A stretch of DNA of 64,000 nt from Pollenia angustigena (Eukaryota > Arthropoda > Insecta > Diptera > Polleniidae). The DNA lies in NCBI GenBank assembly GCA_930367215.1, contig OV884056.1:248213127-248277126 (forward strand), read 5' to 3'. The translations under genes and the position numbers were made by a program. Below are positions 11,892-23,487 of the stretch, in pieces (the stretch's first letter is position 1; the number at the start of each line of letters is the position of its first letter). The notes beneath the pieces were generated by a model. The model had not been told where the DNA came from, did not search any database, and worked only from the letters and a program-made list of their open reading frames with translations.

Positions 11892-13193
11892 CAGGGCTGT
11901 CAGACTTGGGGATTTATCCCCAAAGTTGCGGATTTTATGCGAGCAAAAAGGACAAAGAAAGTCATTTGGGGATTGAGGATTTTTTTTGGGATTTAAAAAA
12001 AAATTCGGGGATTTTACACTTTTTAAATATATTTTCCCTTTTATTATTTATGCTTATTTTTCTTTGTCTCGTATTAAAAATATAAAAAAAGTAGCAAAAC
12101 TTTTATCTTACTCTTATCAACAACTTATACGGTGTAAAAGGTCCTTATTAAAATTACCATTTTAGTTAAAAGGTAGTGTTAAAGGTACTTTATATATTAA
12201 TTTTATTTTTCCTTCAGGGTACAAACAATATAAAATAATATTTTTTACAAAAAATTTTTATTTGGGGATTTTTGGGGATTTCTAATTAAAATTTTTATTA
12301 CTATTTTTACTTCTTTAAAAAAAAATTTTAAATTTGGTCAGAAAAAACAAACAGAAAAATATTTACTTATGGCGATTTCTTTTCTGAGAAAAATATGTTA
12401 CAGTACATACATGTAACATTTTCTAATGTTACCTAAAATCACTCGAAGTGTTGCAATTTCAATAGAACACAATTAGTGCTTTTATTTACAACTATTACAC
12501 TTTCATCATTAATGTACTTAATAAGCGATTTTTAAAGCTATTTAAGCAGTTTCTGCATGCTATTACGGGATGGAAACAAATATTAACATCACTAATGGCT
12601 TATAAAAATTAAAACGATTATAATATAAATAGACTTTTTTTGATTTTAATTTGTAAATATTTTTATATTTTGTTTTAAAATCAATTTTTAACAAAATTAT
12701 GAGCGGTATGAATTATGACGAACAAAATAAAACATTTGTTGTACAAACAAAGTAGTAAGCACCAAAGTTTTAGAACAGGGCAGTTGAACACCTTAAGTTA
12801 AAGTAAGGGTAAAACATGCAACATGTTTTGCATGTTTTTCATCAACATATTCACAAAAGAACTTGAAAATTTTTCCCACAGTTGTATTTTTTGTACAAAC
12901 GAACACAAAAATGTAGAACATGTAACATTAATGCAACATTTTTCTCAGAAAAGAAATCGCCATTATTAACAGCCAGTTCATGGATTTCGAACGTCATCGT
13001 TCGCATAGAAAATAACATTAAAAACAAAAACAAACTTCGAACAATGTTCGATTTTTGTTTTTGTTTTAAATGTTATTTTCTATGCGAACGATGACGTTCG
13101 ATATCGTTAAACAGGCAGTAAGGTTTTTTTCTTAATTTGGGGATTTTTGGGGATATTTTTTGGGGACAAGGAAAAAAGTACCTGGCAGCCCTG
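11892..13193. mobile_element. Non-autonomous hAT, CAGGGCTG family, 1302 bp
   Basis: The ends CAGGGCTGTCAG and CTGGCAGCCCTG are inverted, and the 8-bp duplication CATACTAG flanks both sides (11884-11891, 13194-13201). Subterminal regions carry repeated GGGGATTT motifs, including the palindrome GGGGATTTATCCCC at the left end. No transposase frame survives. A MITE (12970-13118) is nested near the right end. Confidence 0.9.
12970..13118. mobile_element. Harbinger-like MITE, CTGCCTG family, copy 1
   Basis: Inverted arms of about 60 bp carry CGAACGTCATCGTTCGCATA and its complement, ending in CAGGCAG at the right. TAA flanks both sides (12967-12969, 13119-13121). Other members lie at 39123-39248 and 51713-51851. 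Nested in the surrounding hAT, so it is the younger insertion. Confidence 0.8.
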
Positions 13194-13210
13194 CATACTA
13201 GTACCCAAAC

Positions 13211-14523
13211 CAGGGCTGCCAGATTTGACGATTTATCGTCATTTTGACGATTTTTTGTTCCGAAATTAGCAAAGTGACGATTTGCTGATTTTTTTCTTAA
13301 AAGTCGCCAAAGTCTAAATAAAACATTACATTTTCTGGAAATTTCGTTTTGGCTTAAATCTAGTTTACCGACGCAGCTCCAAATAAAAAAAGTACCTAGG
13401 TAGATAGAAAATTAAAAAATAAGAAGAAAAAATTAAATAAAAAAGTTGGCGGAAAAGCTTAGTTTTCGAGTTATGGACGTTTTAAGATTTTATATAAAAG
13501 TGTGATTTTCCACTACATTTTTATCTTTATATGGTCAATATTTGTATCATTTTAAAGCTTTTGACTTAGCGAAGCCGGTACTTACTATCCCAAAGAGGAG
13601 CAAATCCTTGCACCCGGCCGAAGGCTGGCTATGCAGAGTAGCTTTACTTAGCGAAGACGGTTCTTGCTATACCATAGAGGAGAAAATCCTTGCGCCCGGC
13701 CGAAGTCCGGCTATGCAGAGAAGCTTTAGTTAACGAAGCCGGTATTTGTCATACCAAAGAGGAGCAAATCTTTGCGCACGGCCGAAGGCCGGCTATGCAG
13801 AGAAGCTTTAGTTAGCGAAGCCGGTATTTGTCATACCAAAGAGGAGCAAATTTTTGCGCCCGGCCCAAGGCCGTCTATGCAGAGAAGCTTTACTTAGCGA
13901 AGCCGGTTTTCGCTATACCATAGAGGAGAAAATCCTTGCGCCCGGCCGAAGCCCGGCTATGCAGAGAAGCTTTACTTAGCGAAGCCGGTTTTTGCTATAC
14001 CATAGAGGAGAAAATCCTTTGATTATTTTCAGAGTTCAAAAATAACAATGTTACACTTTGTTTATCTTTTGTCAAACCATAATCGCATAAACCTTCAACG
14101 ACTCTCAGTATAAATCATATTTTCAACAATTATACGGCGAGCATTTCACGATTTGTAAGAGAATATCTACATGAGTCTTATTCGATGCTTGACATGAAAG
14201 TCTCGCTAGATTATATTTACCCATGTCTTAAACAATTCCCACAACGATTTAAGAAGCGTCGTTTGCGGTGCTGTGGAAGAATGCGGTCACCGACGATCAA
14301 AGACGCTCTTCATGAGACTTTCAGTAGCTCTTACATGATTGAAAATTATGTTTTTGTTTGAATGCTTTTTTTTATAAAAATCGAACAAAAATTGTTTAAA
14401 AAAAAAACCAATTTTAAAGTTGTCCGATATTTTTGACGATTTTTCGAAACGATAAAGACGATTTTTTTTTTATTTTTTCTCAGCAAACTGACGATTTCAT
14501 CACAAATGTATCTGGCAGCCCTG
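13211..14523. mobile_element. Non-autonomous hAT, CAGGGCTG family, 1313 bp
   Basis: The ends CAGGGCTGCCAGAT and ATCTGGCAGCCCTG are perfect inverses, with the 8-bp duplication ACCCAAAC on both sides (13203-13210, 14524-14531). Subterminal GACGATTT motifs recur, including the palindrome GACGATTTATCGTC at the left end. It lies one base from the duplication of the neighbouring hAT (11892-13193), with which it shares the terminal repeat. The interior holds an 83-bp tandem array and about 500 bp of sequence that I could not identify. Confidence 0.9.
13556..14020. repeat. 83-bp tandem repeat, ~5.5 copies, inside the hAT
   Basis: Monomers begin near 13556, 13640, 13722, 13804, 13885 and 13968, each with AGCTTTACTTAGCGAAGCCG-like starts and the CCGGCCGAAGGCCGG hairpin. 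The same monomer forms the core of the foldback element at 6271-6534. Confidence 0.9.
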
Positions 14524-14650
14524 ACCCAAACATACCACTAATTGGGCGGGGGCGTTTTTTTGGATCCAGGGGCCCATGTGCCTCAGACCTCTTAACTTTT
14601 AATTTGGTTTTTTTTTTATTTCCAGAGGGTGTCCAATTTTATAAAAACTT
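14524..14650. mobile_element. Partial foldback-element arm
   Basis: The text ACCCAAACATACCACTAATT, GGGCGGGGGCG, GGATCCAGGGG and TATTTCCAGAGGG follows the right arm of the 5878-6917 element block by block but lacks its outer end. It appears to be the target into which the two CAGGGCTG hAT elements inserted. Confidence 0.6.
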
Positions 14651-15716
14651 CAGAGGTCCATTACTCGAAAACTGCGTTTGCGAAACTTCTCTTTTAATTT
14701 TTCAATTTTCTATCACCCTGCGTATTTTTTTATTGAATTCTAAGTACATATAACAACAATACATTGACCTCCAGTTTTAGAAACATTTCAAGTTTACAAA
14801 ATGTTTAGTGATTGAAAAGTATGAAAATATTCAAAGTTGGCAGAGTTCCTTTTTAGAGATTCACACAAAAAGAAAAAAACCGGTTCGTAAATTAAAAAAA
14901 AAAAAAAAAAAATCTCTTAAAACTGTAAATTTTTTACCAAAAAAAACATTTAACTTAAACTTAAAAAAATCGAAAAATAAAACACAATAAACAACAACGA
15001 ATAACATCGCAAAATCTTAAAAGGAAAATGTGCAATTACCGAAACGCCTCTTTTGCCCTTGATCCAAAAACACTGCATAAAACGGAAAAATCCACCAAAA
15101 ATTTTAGCTTTCTTTTCTACTTTTTAACTTTTTGACAACAAAAACAACGTCAAAAAAATAAGAGGGCAGAATATTTTCAAAGGCAAAAACAAATAAATGA
15201 GAAGAAAAGAAAAAACAAACTGTTTAGGTTTTGCTTTTGGTGGTTGAACGACAGACAGTTGGGTGGCAATTGTATTGCAAAGAAATAAAAAAAATATAAA
15301 ACATCAAGAAATTCATATATTTATGTATGTACCAAGGTATATTTGTGTAAATATACCTTGGTATGTACATACATATGTTTATTGAATTTTATTTAATGCG
15401 TCATATGAACTCACACAAACAACAAAAACCCTCCTCCACTAATTATTATGAACACTTTTATTTTTCTTCTTTACTTTATCATTTGCCCGTGTTTTTTGTT
15501 AATTGGCACTTTTTTCAGTTTTTATTGCAAAAATTCTCTCAGCATTTAAAACAATTTGTTCTAGTATAAAACAAAAAACTACTCCACCCAAAATTTAAAA
15601 CTCAAAGAACAAAAGTCGTAGAAAAAATAAGAACACAAAAGAAAATAGAATATGTGTTCATAAATCGTGTTTTCACTTTTTAATTTTTTAGTTTTATTAA
15701 TTTTTTTTTATCTTAC
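14651..15716. other. AT-rich stretch, possibly first intron of the - strand gene
   Basis: No coding exon was recognised. If the exon at 15816-15717 is spliced as proposed, this is the start of its intron. It contains the short perfect palindrome at 15332-15361. Confidence 0.35.
15332..15361. repeat. 30-bp palindrome CCAAGGTATATT..AATATACCTTGG
   Basis: Two 12-base arms face each other around a six-base spacer. An almost identical copy in reverse orientation is found at 31590-31618. Confidence 0.7.
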
Positions 15717-15816
15717 TTGTGGATGAGACTTCTTGAGTTGCGTTGCCGCCATTCTTAGTGGCTGCAGCCTCCTCAGTAGCAGCGGCAGGAGTTTGATTGG
15801 AGTTTTGGTTTTCCAT
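15717..15816 (-). CDS. First coding exon of an unidentified protein gene
   Basis: An ATG at 15816 opens a 33-codon stretch rich in Asn, Gln, Thr and Ala (start MENQNSNQTPAAATEEAAAT) that ends at a good splice donor, CCACAA|GTAAGA, giving a phase-1 exon. Its local base composition is far richer in GC than the surroundings and reads like a low-complexity, polar N-terminus. Unspliced, the frame closes after seven more codons. The leader upstream (to about 16140 on this strand) is also unusually GC-rich. Start choice: first ATG after the leader, in the context TTAAAAAAATGG. I do not recognise the family, and no downstream exon was found between 1 and 15716; it may lie outside the window. Confidence 0.5.
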
Positions 15817-16140
15817 TTTTTTAAAACCGTTTAAATAGAAATTCTGTTGTTTTTGAAGTTATCTTTTATTTCAAATTTCTTTTCACGATATCTTTTTTTA
15901 CTATAAATTTAGAAAAAAACTCCGCTTCTATTTTTTTAAATTTCTTCTGCACTGTTTTCCAGTTTTTCTTCTGTTATTTTTGCGGCAAAACCACGTTTTT
16001 TCCGTTCGTTGGAGCTCTCCTCTGATCGGCGGCACAAGCACTACTTTGGTATATCGTTTCTTGGTCGTTTGACTACCGCTTTGTTCCTTTCTTACACCAG
16101 CCGGCTTATATCACCTATAGCTGTCTTTCTCTTACATATA
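15817..16140 (-). promoter_or_regulatory. Probable 5' leader and promoter of the - strand gene
   Basis: Read on the - strand, 16135-15980 is a GC-rich island in AT-rich DNA containing a TATA-like GATATAAGCCGG near 16107, and then a purine-rich leader leading to the ATG at 15816. The transcription start cannot be fixed from sequence. Confidence 0.35.
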
Positions 16141-17794
16141 ATATTTGAGTTGCGGAATATAGATTTTTAAACAAACTAACTACTTTTTAGTATTGTTGTT
16201 TTTTTCGGTTTGTTCTTTTCTATTTTACAGTTCTTGCTGTTTCGCCTATTTTAATAAAGAAAAAAAAATTTTGCTAAAATATAAATTTTCTTACTTTTTT
16301 TTACATAAATGTCAAATTATTAACAGTTTTCAAAATAAAACCTACTTTGTTTTGTTTTTTGTTCACAGGGAATTGGATTTTTTTACACCGCTTTTTTTTA
16401 ATAAAAATTTACGTCAGCCTCAGAAATAGAAATATTTTGTTGTATTCGAATGTTTTTTTTTTTTGTTAGTAATGTGTAGCGTTGCCAGAAGCTTTGGGAA
16501 GAAAAACATCATTTAACAAAAAAAAAAAAAAAAATACTTTCAAGAGAAAAATCAACAAATTATTTTACTTGAGGGCTACACGATCAAGTTTTGCCTATCA
16601 AGTTTTAATACACACACTTTTTTACCAATGCACTCATACTTTTAAAAATTGATACGAACTTGCCTCTAAAATTCTCTTGCCAGTGAGTGTATCAATTTTC
16701 GTTCAAGAAAACATCTTATTACAAATTTTTTGAAGTTGTTTTTGTTTTTTTTTTCACAAATATTTTGCCGGCAAAAGCTGAAGTTCTTTTTTTTACAAAT
16801 TGTTGCGGGAATTTTAAAAATGTTAACTAAAAACCTAAAAAAATAGTGAAATATGCTTATTAATAAAATTTATTTATAAAATTAATAAGCAAAATGATGT
16901 TCTGCGATTCATAGAGCTGTACAGAAGCCATGAAATTTTATGAATCTTTCATCATATAGGCGAAATGATTTGAAAATAAAAGCCTACGAGTCTATATCTT
17001 CTGAAACAAAAATGCCAGTGGAAGAAGTAAAGAAAAAAATAAAGTCCCTTCGAAAAGCCTACAGTGCAGAAAAATCAAAAGTGGAAAATAGCAAAACATT
17101 TTGAATTGTTTTCTCGGCGACGACATCTTGAAAAAGTAAATTGCTTTCAACTTGCGCGCAGCCTACGTCACAGCTGCCAATTTTGACAAACAGTATATGT
17201 AAAAGACTATCAAGAAAAGCTTGATCGTGTGGCTGCAATGTTATTTAAAATTTTTTAAAACGTAAAAATTATTAAGTTTTTATAAAACCATACTTCCTAT
17301 TATGTTAGGTATGTATTTAATTTAAAAAAAAGTATTACACAAAATTAAGTAAGCTTAAATTGTGACTATTTAAATTTTCCCTACAAATGTTTCTAAAAAT
17401 ACATTTCAAATCCCTTTCTTTTAAATAACGCAAAAAAGTATGTAGGTACATCTAACTAAAATAATTTTATTAAAAGTAATAAAATTCTAAAATTAGTGAT
17501 TCAGTATAACCCGGTTATTACCCCACGCTTAAATGCTTTTCACGCTTATTTACATTGAGTTTCAATATTCCCGGTTTTTTTTTCTTCCATTTTTCAAACA
17601 AAAATCTACGTTTAATTACCCAATTCGGGTAGTTGCCTTAAAAATTAAACTCCCAACACAAAATAACACGTTGTTAAATCGGAGACATTTTGAGAAAATT
17701 GCATTCAATAAATATGGATTTTTCTAAGCAAGCCCCAAATTATTAAAATAATGTCAGTACACCTTTTGAAATATATTCTTATGCACTTACATAT
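16141..17794. other. AT-rich intergenic stretch, nothing assigned
   Basis: Open frames here are short and of AT-driven composition. No bounded repeat was recognised. Confidence 0.4.
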
Positions 17795-18383
17795 CGTCAC
17801 CTTAAAGACGAAATAACCTATCTGTAGTTTTCAAAAGATTACAGGAGAGGGAAAAACGTTATAAAATTGGAATTATTTACAATATTGAAACGAAAATTAC
17901 GTATTTTGATTCAAATGAAACCAGAAATATATATCGGTTGAGAAAATTTTGTTTTTCTAAACACTGTTTATGTTATGTCACTAAGGTTGTTTGGAATTGT
18001 AAAAATCTGAAACCAAATAACTCATCAGCAGTACTAATTAGTATGAATAAATAACAATTTCTTTATACATATGAATATTATATACATTAAATAATAGCAA
18101 TTATAGTTTCTTTACTGGTTGAAGCAAAAAAAAAAAGTACTTAATGTTTGTTTAAATTACGCTATTCAACAAAATTAAACTTTTATCGGGATTTTTATTG
18201 ATTTAATTTTCTCTTTTTTTAATTCGTAACGGTCCTCTAGATACAAAAAACTTTGTCATTTGCAATATTACATGTTCAAAATTTTGCACACATATCCGTT
18301 GATATAGGGAATAAAAATCCATAAAAAACTCAATTTTGAAAATTTTGCAGATAGGTTATAAGGTCTTTAAGGTGACGATATAT
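17795..18383. mobile_element. TIR element, CGTCACCTTAAAGAC family, copy 1
   Basis: The left end CGTCACCTTAAAGACGAAAT and the right end GGTCTTTAAGGTGACG are inverted; the repeats extend through AATAACCTATCTG. A second copy, about 85-90% alike by eye over the whole length, lies at 21398-21970. No coding capacity. Confidence 0.75.
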
Positions 18384-18540
18384 ATAAACATACATACTTT
18401 GTTTTAAACTTATAATATACATGGAAGATGCAATTTTTAAGCTAAAAGCTTCTTGGCTCTATTGGTTTTCTCTTTTTATTAAAAATACTTGAACTTTTTT
18501 AATATATGTGTCAGATTTTTACTTCTTGGTGATACTTAAA

Positions 18541-18690
18541 ATAGACAATACGCTCTTTCCAATGCAGCAAACCGCAGTTTTCTAGCTGCATTACTTTTGT
18601 CACAAGCAAGCTTTAAGACACATTTGATAGTAAAAAAAATGAACTTGTTAACTTCAAAATCGTCACTGTCACATACGAAACTTCATAAAA
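18541..18690. repeat. Dispersed repeat shared with 26206-26340
   Basis: AATAGACAATACGCTCTTTC, GCAGCAAACCGCAGTTTTCT and the following text occur in both places in the same order. At the second place the repeat forms part of the TIR element 25827-26384. Confidence 0.65.
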
Positions 18691-18913
18691 TACGTTTTTC
18701 ACAAATAAGTTTTTTCATCAATATTCTAAAAATGAACAACCTCTATTTAAAGATACTTGTTTAAATATTTTATTTTGCCCACAAAAAATTATCATTTTGT
18801 GCATGCTACTTTTGTGCAAAACCAATAAACAACAATCTGATACAAAACTTTTTCTTTTTAAAAATTTATTGTTTAAAAACTGAAAAAATGTGTATTTTGT
18901 ACAAACATACTTA

Positions 18914-19094
18914 GGCCCGTTTTCACAACTTACCGGTAGCTAAATATAGACTTTAACCGGCCTAACCTAAAGTGAGCAATAAAGTAGATTAAAGGTCATC
19001 CTATCTGGTAAAAGTAAAGTTGTAAGAATGGAACAGTTTTTCTACGGCCGATAAAATCCTACCTTTAGCTATCGGTAAGTTGTGAAAACGGGTA
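18914..19094. mobile_element. MITE with CCCGTTTTCACAACTTACCG ends
   Basis: The ends CCCGTTTTCACAACTTACCG and CGGTAAGTTGTGAAAACGGG are perfect inverses over 20 bases, continuing to a GTAGCTAAA/TTTAGCTA block. Flanks offer TTA at the left and TAA at the right, which do not agree as a direct duplication. Confidence 0.75.
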
Positions 19095-19305
19095 AAAAAA
19101 TCATAATTTCTTAAAATAAAAATTATCATTTGAGAAAATTAAATCATTTAATCATATATTGGTCAAAAATTCATCAAAAATCTGTGTTATTTTTTTCAAA
19201 CTTAAAATGAGTTGTTATTTGAATCAATTTAGTACATATCAATTAAAGGTACTTTTTTTAAAAAATCTAAAATTTTAGCAATTTTTATCTGCATATTCCT
19301 ACCTA

Positions 19306-19497
19306 TATCTGTGGCATTTTGACAAAACATCTTAAGTAAAATTTAAAAAGTTGAAAAAATGATATTAATCATCTGAATTTTCATTCAAAAAACATTTTTT
19401 TACGTTTTTAAAATTTTGTATTATAATTTTGTTTTCATTTATTATTTGATAAAAAATGATTTTTTCACCGAGTTTTTTTTTAATTAGTCGCCACAGG
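19306..19497. mobile_element. TIR element, CTGTGGCATTTTGACA family
   Basis: Begins ATCTGTGGCATTTTGACAAA and ends in GCCACAGGT, so only the outermost CTGTGGC is inverted. Related left ends occur at 42559 and 46176, and an inverted one ends at 49752. Boundaries are approximate. Confidence 0.45.
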
Positions 19498-20552
19498 TAA
19501 AAATTAAGTTAGAAAAATCCAAACAAAATAAGATGTAACTTATGAAATTTTATATATTTATATCTGTTTATTAGAAGATTAAAGGAACATATTTTGTAAA
19601 AAAATAACTGTAATAAGTTTTGATTTTTCCTAATTTATTTCAATGTTTTAGATATAGGTATAATAACTAATTTTAATACACATAAAAACAACCATGTTTT
19701 TCCTTTATTTACGTTTGCTGAATAAGTTAGAGCGAGTAAAACATAAGCACATTTGGGAAAAGCGCATTTGTAAGAGCAGCTGCACAGGTGCTTATGCATT
19801 TAAAACACAGGGTATAACGAAATATATTTGTTTATGCCTAAAACGGATGTAAATACATAGTTTTAAATAAAAAAAATATAACGTTCACTTCGTTGAAAAA
19901 GGTTATTAGAGAATTAAATGTGAGTTGCATTTACATAAGGGAACTTTATCACACTGGTTCAAAAATACTGTATGAACAAAAAAATTAATAACGTGTCTAT
20001 TTTTTCCAAAGTGTAAAACAATTTTTTTCTAATTATTCCAATTCTCTGGTTCTCCTTCTGTCTTACATTAAGTAAATGTACCTTGGTCTAGACGGAAAAG
20101 TCGATATATTAGAATCGATATTTGTACTATTTAAAAATTTTAAATTTCCCTCCAACCCTAAAAAAAATTAACTACCTACATATGTACATATATACTTTAA
20201 AATCGTTTTTCTTAAATTTAGGGGTTGCATACCCATATCTTTAAAAATGGCAAAGCTTCCAAACGAAAGCTGATAGAAAAATTCTAAAAATACCTGCATG
20301 TTTAGCATGAAGCGTTCGGTACAGAAAGCATTAAAATGGGAAGATTTGCTACCTTTTCATGTGCAAGGTCACATATACATATGTACATATTTATTACATA
20401 ATGTTTTTAAAGTTAAAAAACAAACCTCATAATGTGTTTTCTTTTTTCTTTAATTTAATAAACTTAAATTAAAAATACAGTATAGCCTCGTTGAACGCAA
20501 CCCTCGATATGCGTTGCGTTCGATTTTTAAAATCCTATAAAAAGATACGAAG

Positions 20553-21215
20553 ATTTGAAAGAAAAATTAGTCAAATCGATGGAGCCATTTTCTGATTTTA
20601 GGTAAATCGAAAAAAGTGGGCGGGCAAAATTTTCTTTCCGTAAAAACCTAAGTTGGACCATGGCGATGATTTCAAAGAAAAAATCGTCCAAATCGGTCAA
20701 GCCGTTCTTAAGTTATGCGCTTAATAGAAAAAGTGGGCGTAAAAGTAGGCGTGGTACATTTTTCTTTCGATGAAAACTTAAAATGGATTAATACGAACAT
20801 TTGAAAGAAAAATTAGTCAAATCGATGGAGCCGTTTTCTGATTTTAGGTAAATCGAAAAAAGTGGGCGTTAAAGTGGGCGGGCAAAATTTTCTTTCCGTA
20901 AAAACCCAAGTTGGACCATGACGATCATTTTAAAGAAAATATCGTCCAAATCGGTCAAGCCGTTCTTAAGTTATGCGCTTAATAGAAAAAGTGGGCGTAA
21001 AAGTAGGCGTGGTACATTTTTCTTTCGATGAAAACTTAAAATGGATTAATACGAGCATTTGAAAGAAAAATTTGTCAAAACGATGGAGCCGTTTTCTGAT
21101 TTTAGGTAATTCGAAAAAAGTGGGCGTAAAGGTGGGCGGGGCAACATTTTCTTTTCGTATAATTCTAAGTTGGACCATGGCGATCATTTTAAAGAAAAAA
21201 TCGTCCAAATTATAT
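20553..21215. repeat. ~250-bp tandem repeat, 2.7 copies
   Basis: Units start near 20553, 20800 and 21059. Each carries TTTGAAAGAAAAATTAGTCA, AAAAAAGTGGGCG, AAGTTGGACCATG and AGTGGGCGTAAAAGTAGGCG. Short open frames over it are products of the repeat. Confidence 0.85.
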
Positions 21216-21397
21216 AGATGTCATTGGTGGTGCAATATGAAAATTGGATTTTGCCACGCCCCTCCGCCCGCAGACCGAAAATCAAAAATCAGACTTCACA
21301 GTGTCACCCGCCTGAATATTCTGAAGAATCCCTGAAAATTTCATCAAAATCGGCCCAGCCGTTTTGGAGTCCATACGTTACATACATACACACATCC

Positions 21398-21970
21398 TGT
21401 CACCTTAAGGCGAAATAACCTATCTGCAGTTTTCAAAAGTTTACAGGAGAGGGAAAAAACGTTATAAAATTGGAACTATTAACAATATTGAAACGAAAAT
21501 TACACATTTTGATTAAAATGAGCCCAGTAATATATATCGGTTGAGAAAATTTTGTTTTTCTAATCACAGCTTATGTTATGACACTTAGGTTTTTTGGAAT
21601 TGTGAAAATCTGAAACCAAATAATTCATCAGCAGTACTAATTAGTATGAATAAATAAAAATTTCTTTATACACATGAATATTATATACATTAAATAATTA
21701 CAGTAGTAGTTTCTTTTACTGGGTTAAGCAAAAACAAGTACTTAATGTTTGTTTAAATTACACTATGCAACAAAAATAAACTTTTATCGTGAATTTTGAT
21801 GATTTATTTTTCTCTTTTTTAGTCCTCTAGGTACAAAAAACTTTGTCATTTGTAATATTACATGTTCAAAATTTTGCACACATATCCGTTGATATAGGGA
21901 ATAAAAATCCATAAAAAACTCAATTTTGAAATTATTGCAGATAGGTTATTAGGTCTTTAAGATGACGATA
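21398..21970. mobile_element. TIR element, CGTCACCTTAAAGAC family, copy 2
   Basis: Homologous from GTCACCTTAAGGCGAAATAA to GGTCTTTAAGATGACG with the element at 17795-18383; the first base or two are lost at the left. Nested in the pogo-like element 20478-22161. Confidence 0.75.
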
Positions 21971-22163
21971 TATAGATTTCAATCAAATAAATACGATTAT
22001 TAATAGCCAACCCTAGTTTTTTTTATAACATTCTTGATTGGTTTAAAATTAGCTTTTAAATAGAAAAATATGACTAGAAATTTGTGACTTGGTTTGCGCA
22101 ACAACTCAGTTATAGCAACAGTCCAAAATTTCTATTGGTTGCGTTCACCGAGGACACACTGTA

Positions 22164-23487
22164 TATTTATATAAAATATTGTTTATTAAAACAAAATTTT
22201 GTTTGTAAACGATGAAACAAATTATAACTGAAATATGAGTATACATAACGTTTTGTAGTTTCCTAATGACCTTGTTCTGCCTTAAACTCGTCGACAAAGC
22301 TAAATACCTACAGACCTACATACATAAAAATGTGTAATAATAATATTTATAATGAAATATAAATATTTATTACCTATTGTAAAATTTTTATTTTGAAATA
22401 TGATCCTCAGCCATGTCGTTAAAAGGTTTTGTGTTAACGCTTTATTTTAAAGACTCAAAACTTGTAAAATAAAGTAATTTGTGTGGATTTTAAACATCGC
22501 AAGAACATAAATTTGTATTTTTTTTTTAAATTTTTATTTGTATGGTTTGTTAAGCTTATTTAAATAAATTTAAAATTGTCCCACATTTTCTCTAACCCTT
22601 TTTAATCGGGGTAAATTAAGGTATCAAATACCCTTATGCTTTTTCTTTAAAATTTATTATAATTATGGCATATACATACGTATTAGGGCAATAACTTTTT
22701 TTGGACAAAATTTGTTCATCCCACCACGCGATGGGCAACTTAGTATTGATAATGAAATGAATTTTTTTACACCATTTTGGACAAAAAGTTTCCGCACCAA
22801 ATGAAATTTCTAAAGCTCCTCACAAAATTTTTTTTTTTTTTTTTAATTTCTATACACATTATAGTACATTTATTTTTTATATAATAATGCTACATATTAA
22901 AAAAAAAAAGAATCCCGATATAATACAAACAACAATAATTAAAATACTTGTTATAAAAATTTCGACACCTCCCTTGATTCAACTCATATTTCACAAAAAT
23001 TAAGTAGATTTTTTTTAGTACATTGGTGCGTACCAAAAGTAAATAAGAACATTAAAAAAAATTTTTGCCCCCCTAGATTTTATCCTGGCTACGCCCATGT
23101 ATTCGTGTATTGTCATCGGGAATATGTATGCCTGCAAAGTTTCATCCATTTGCATTGTCAAAAAAGCATTTTACCAAAAAAAAGGCAATTTTTTTTTTGA
23201 AAATTATCACTGTTTCATATACATAATATCCGCCACATTAAAATTTAGTTTTTTAAAAAAACCGCGAAATGGTCATATCACGATATTTTGCGCCCTTCTT
23301 CCGTACGAATGGTAAGATCTTGTTATATTCATGAAATTATTAGAAAATACTTAAGATTTGATTATTAAATGTTAATTTTGTATTCTTAGGAGACAAATTT
23401 AAATTCAAAACTTCATCTCGTTTGGTGCGGAAACTTTTTTAACGATCGCGAAAAAGTAATACATCATTTGTTAATATTTTTTAATGG
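22164..23487. other. AT-rich intergenic stretch, nothing assigned
   Basis: No gene or bounded element could be supported. Confidence 0.4.

Larger units (their letters stand above)
20478..22161. mobile_element. Mariner/pogo-like TIR element, 1.7 kb
   Basis: The left end reads CAGTATAGCCTCGTTGAACG and the right end, reverse complemented, CAGTGTGTCCTCGGTGAACG; both continue CAACC. TA flanks both sides (20476-20477, 22162-22163). The CAGT...CCTCG terminal motif and TA duplication fit the Tc1/mariner superfamily, pogo-like group. The interior is filled with a 250-bp tandem repeat and a nested TIR element; no transposase frame remains. Confidence 0.75.

Noticed and set aside
14433..14753. 106-codon open frame crossing a hAT end
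   Set aside because: It runs across the hAT boundary at 14523 into a foldback arm, so it cannot be an old coding region.
20966..21418. Frames on both strands around the 250-bp repeats
   Set aside because: Produced by the repeat period; different frames are open on both strands, with no domain character.
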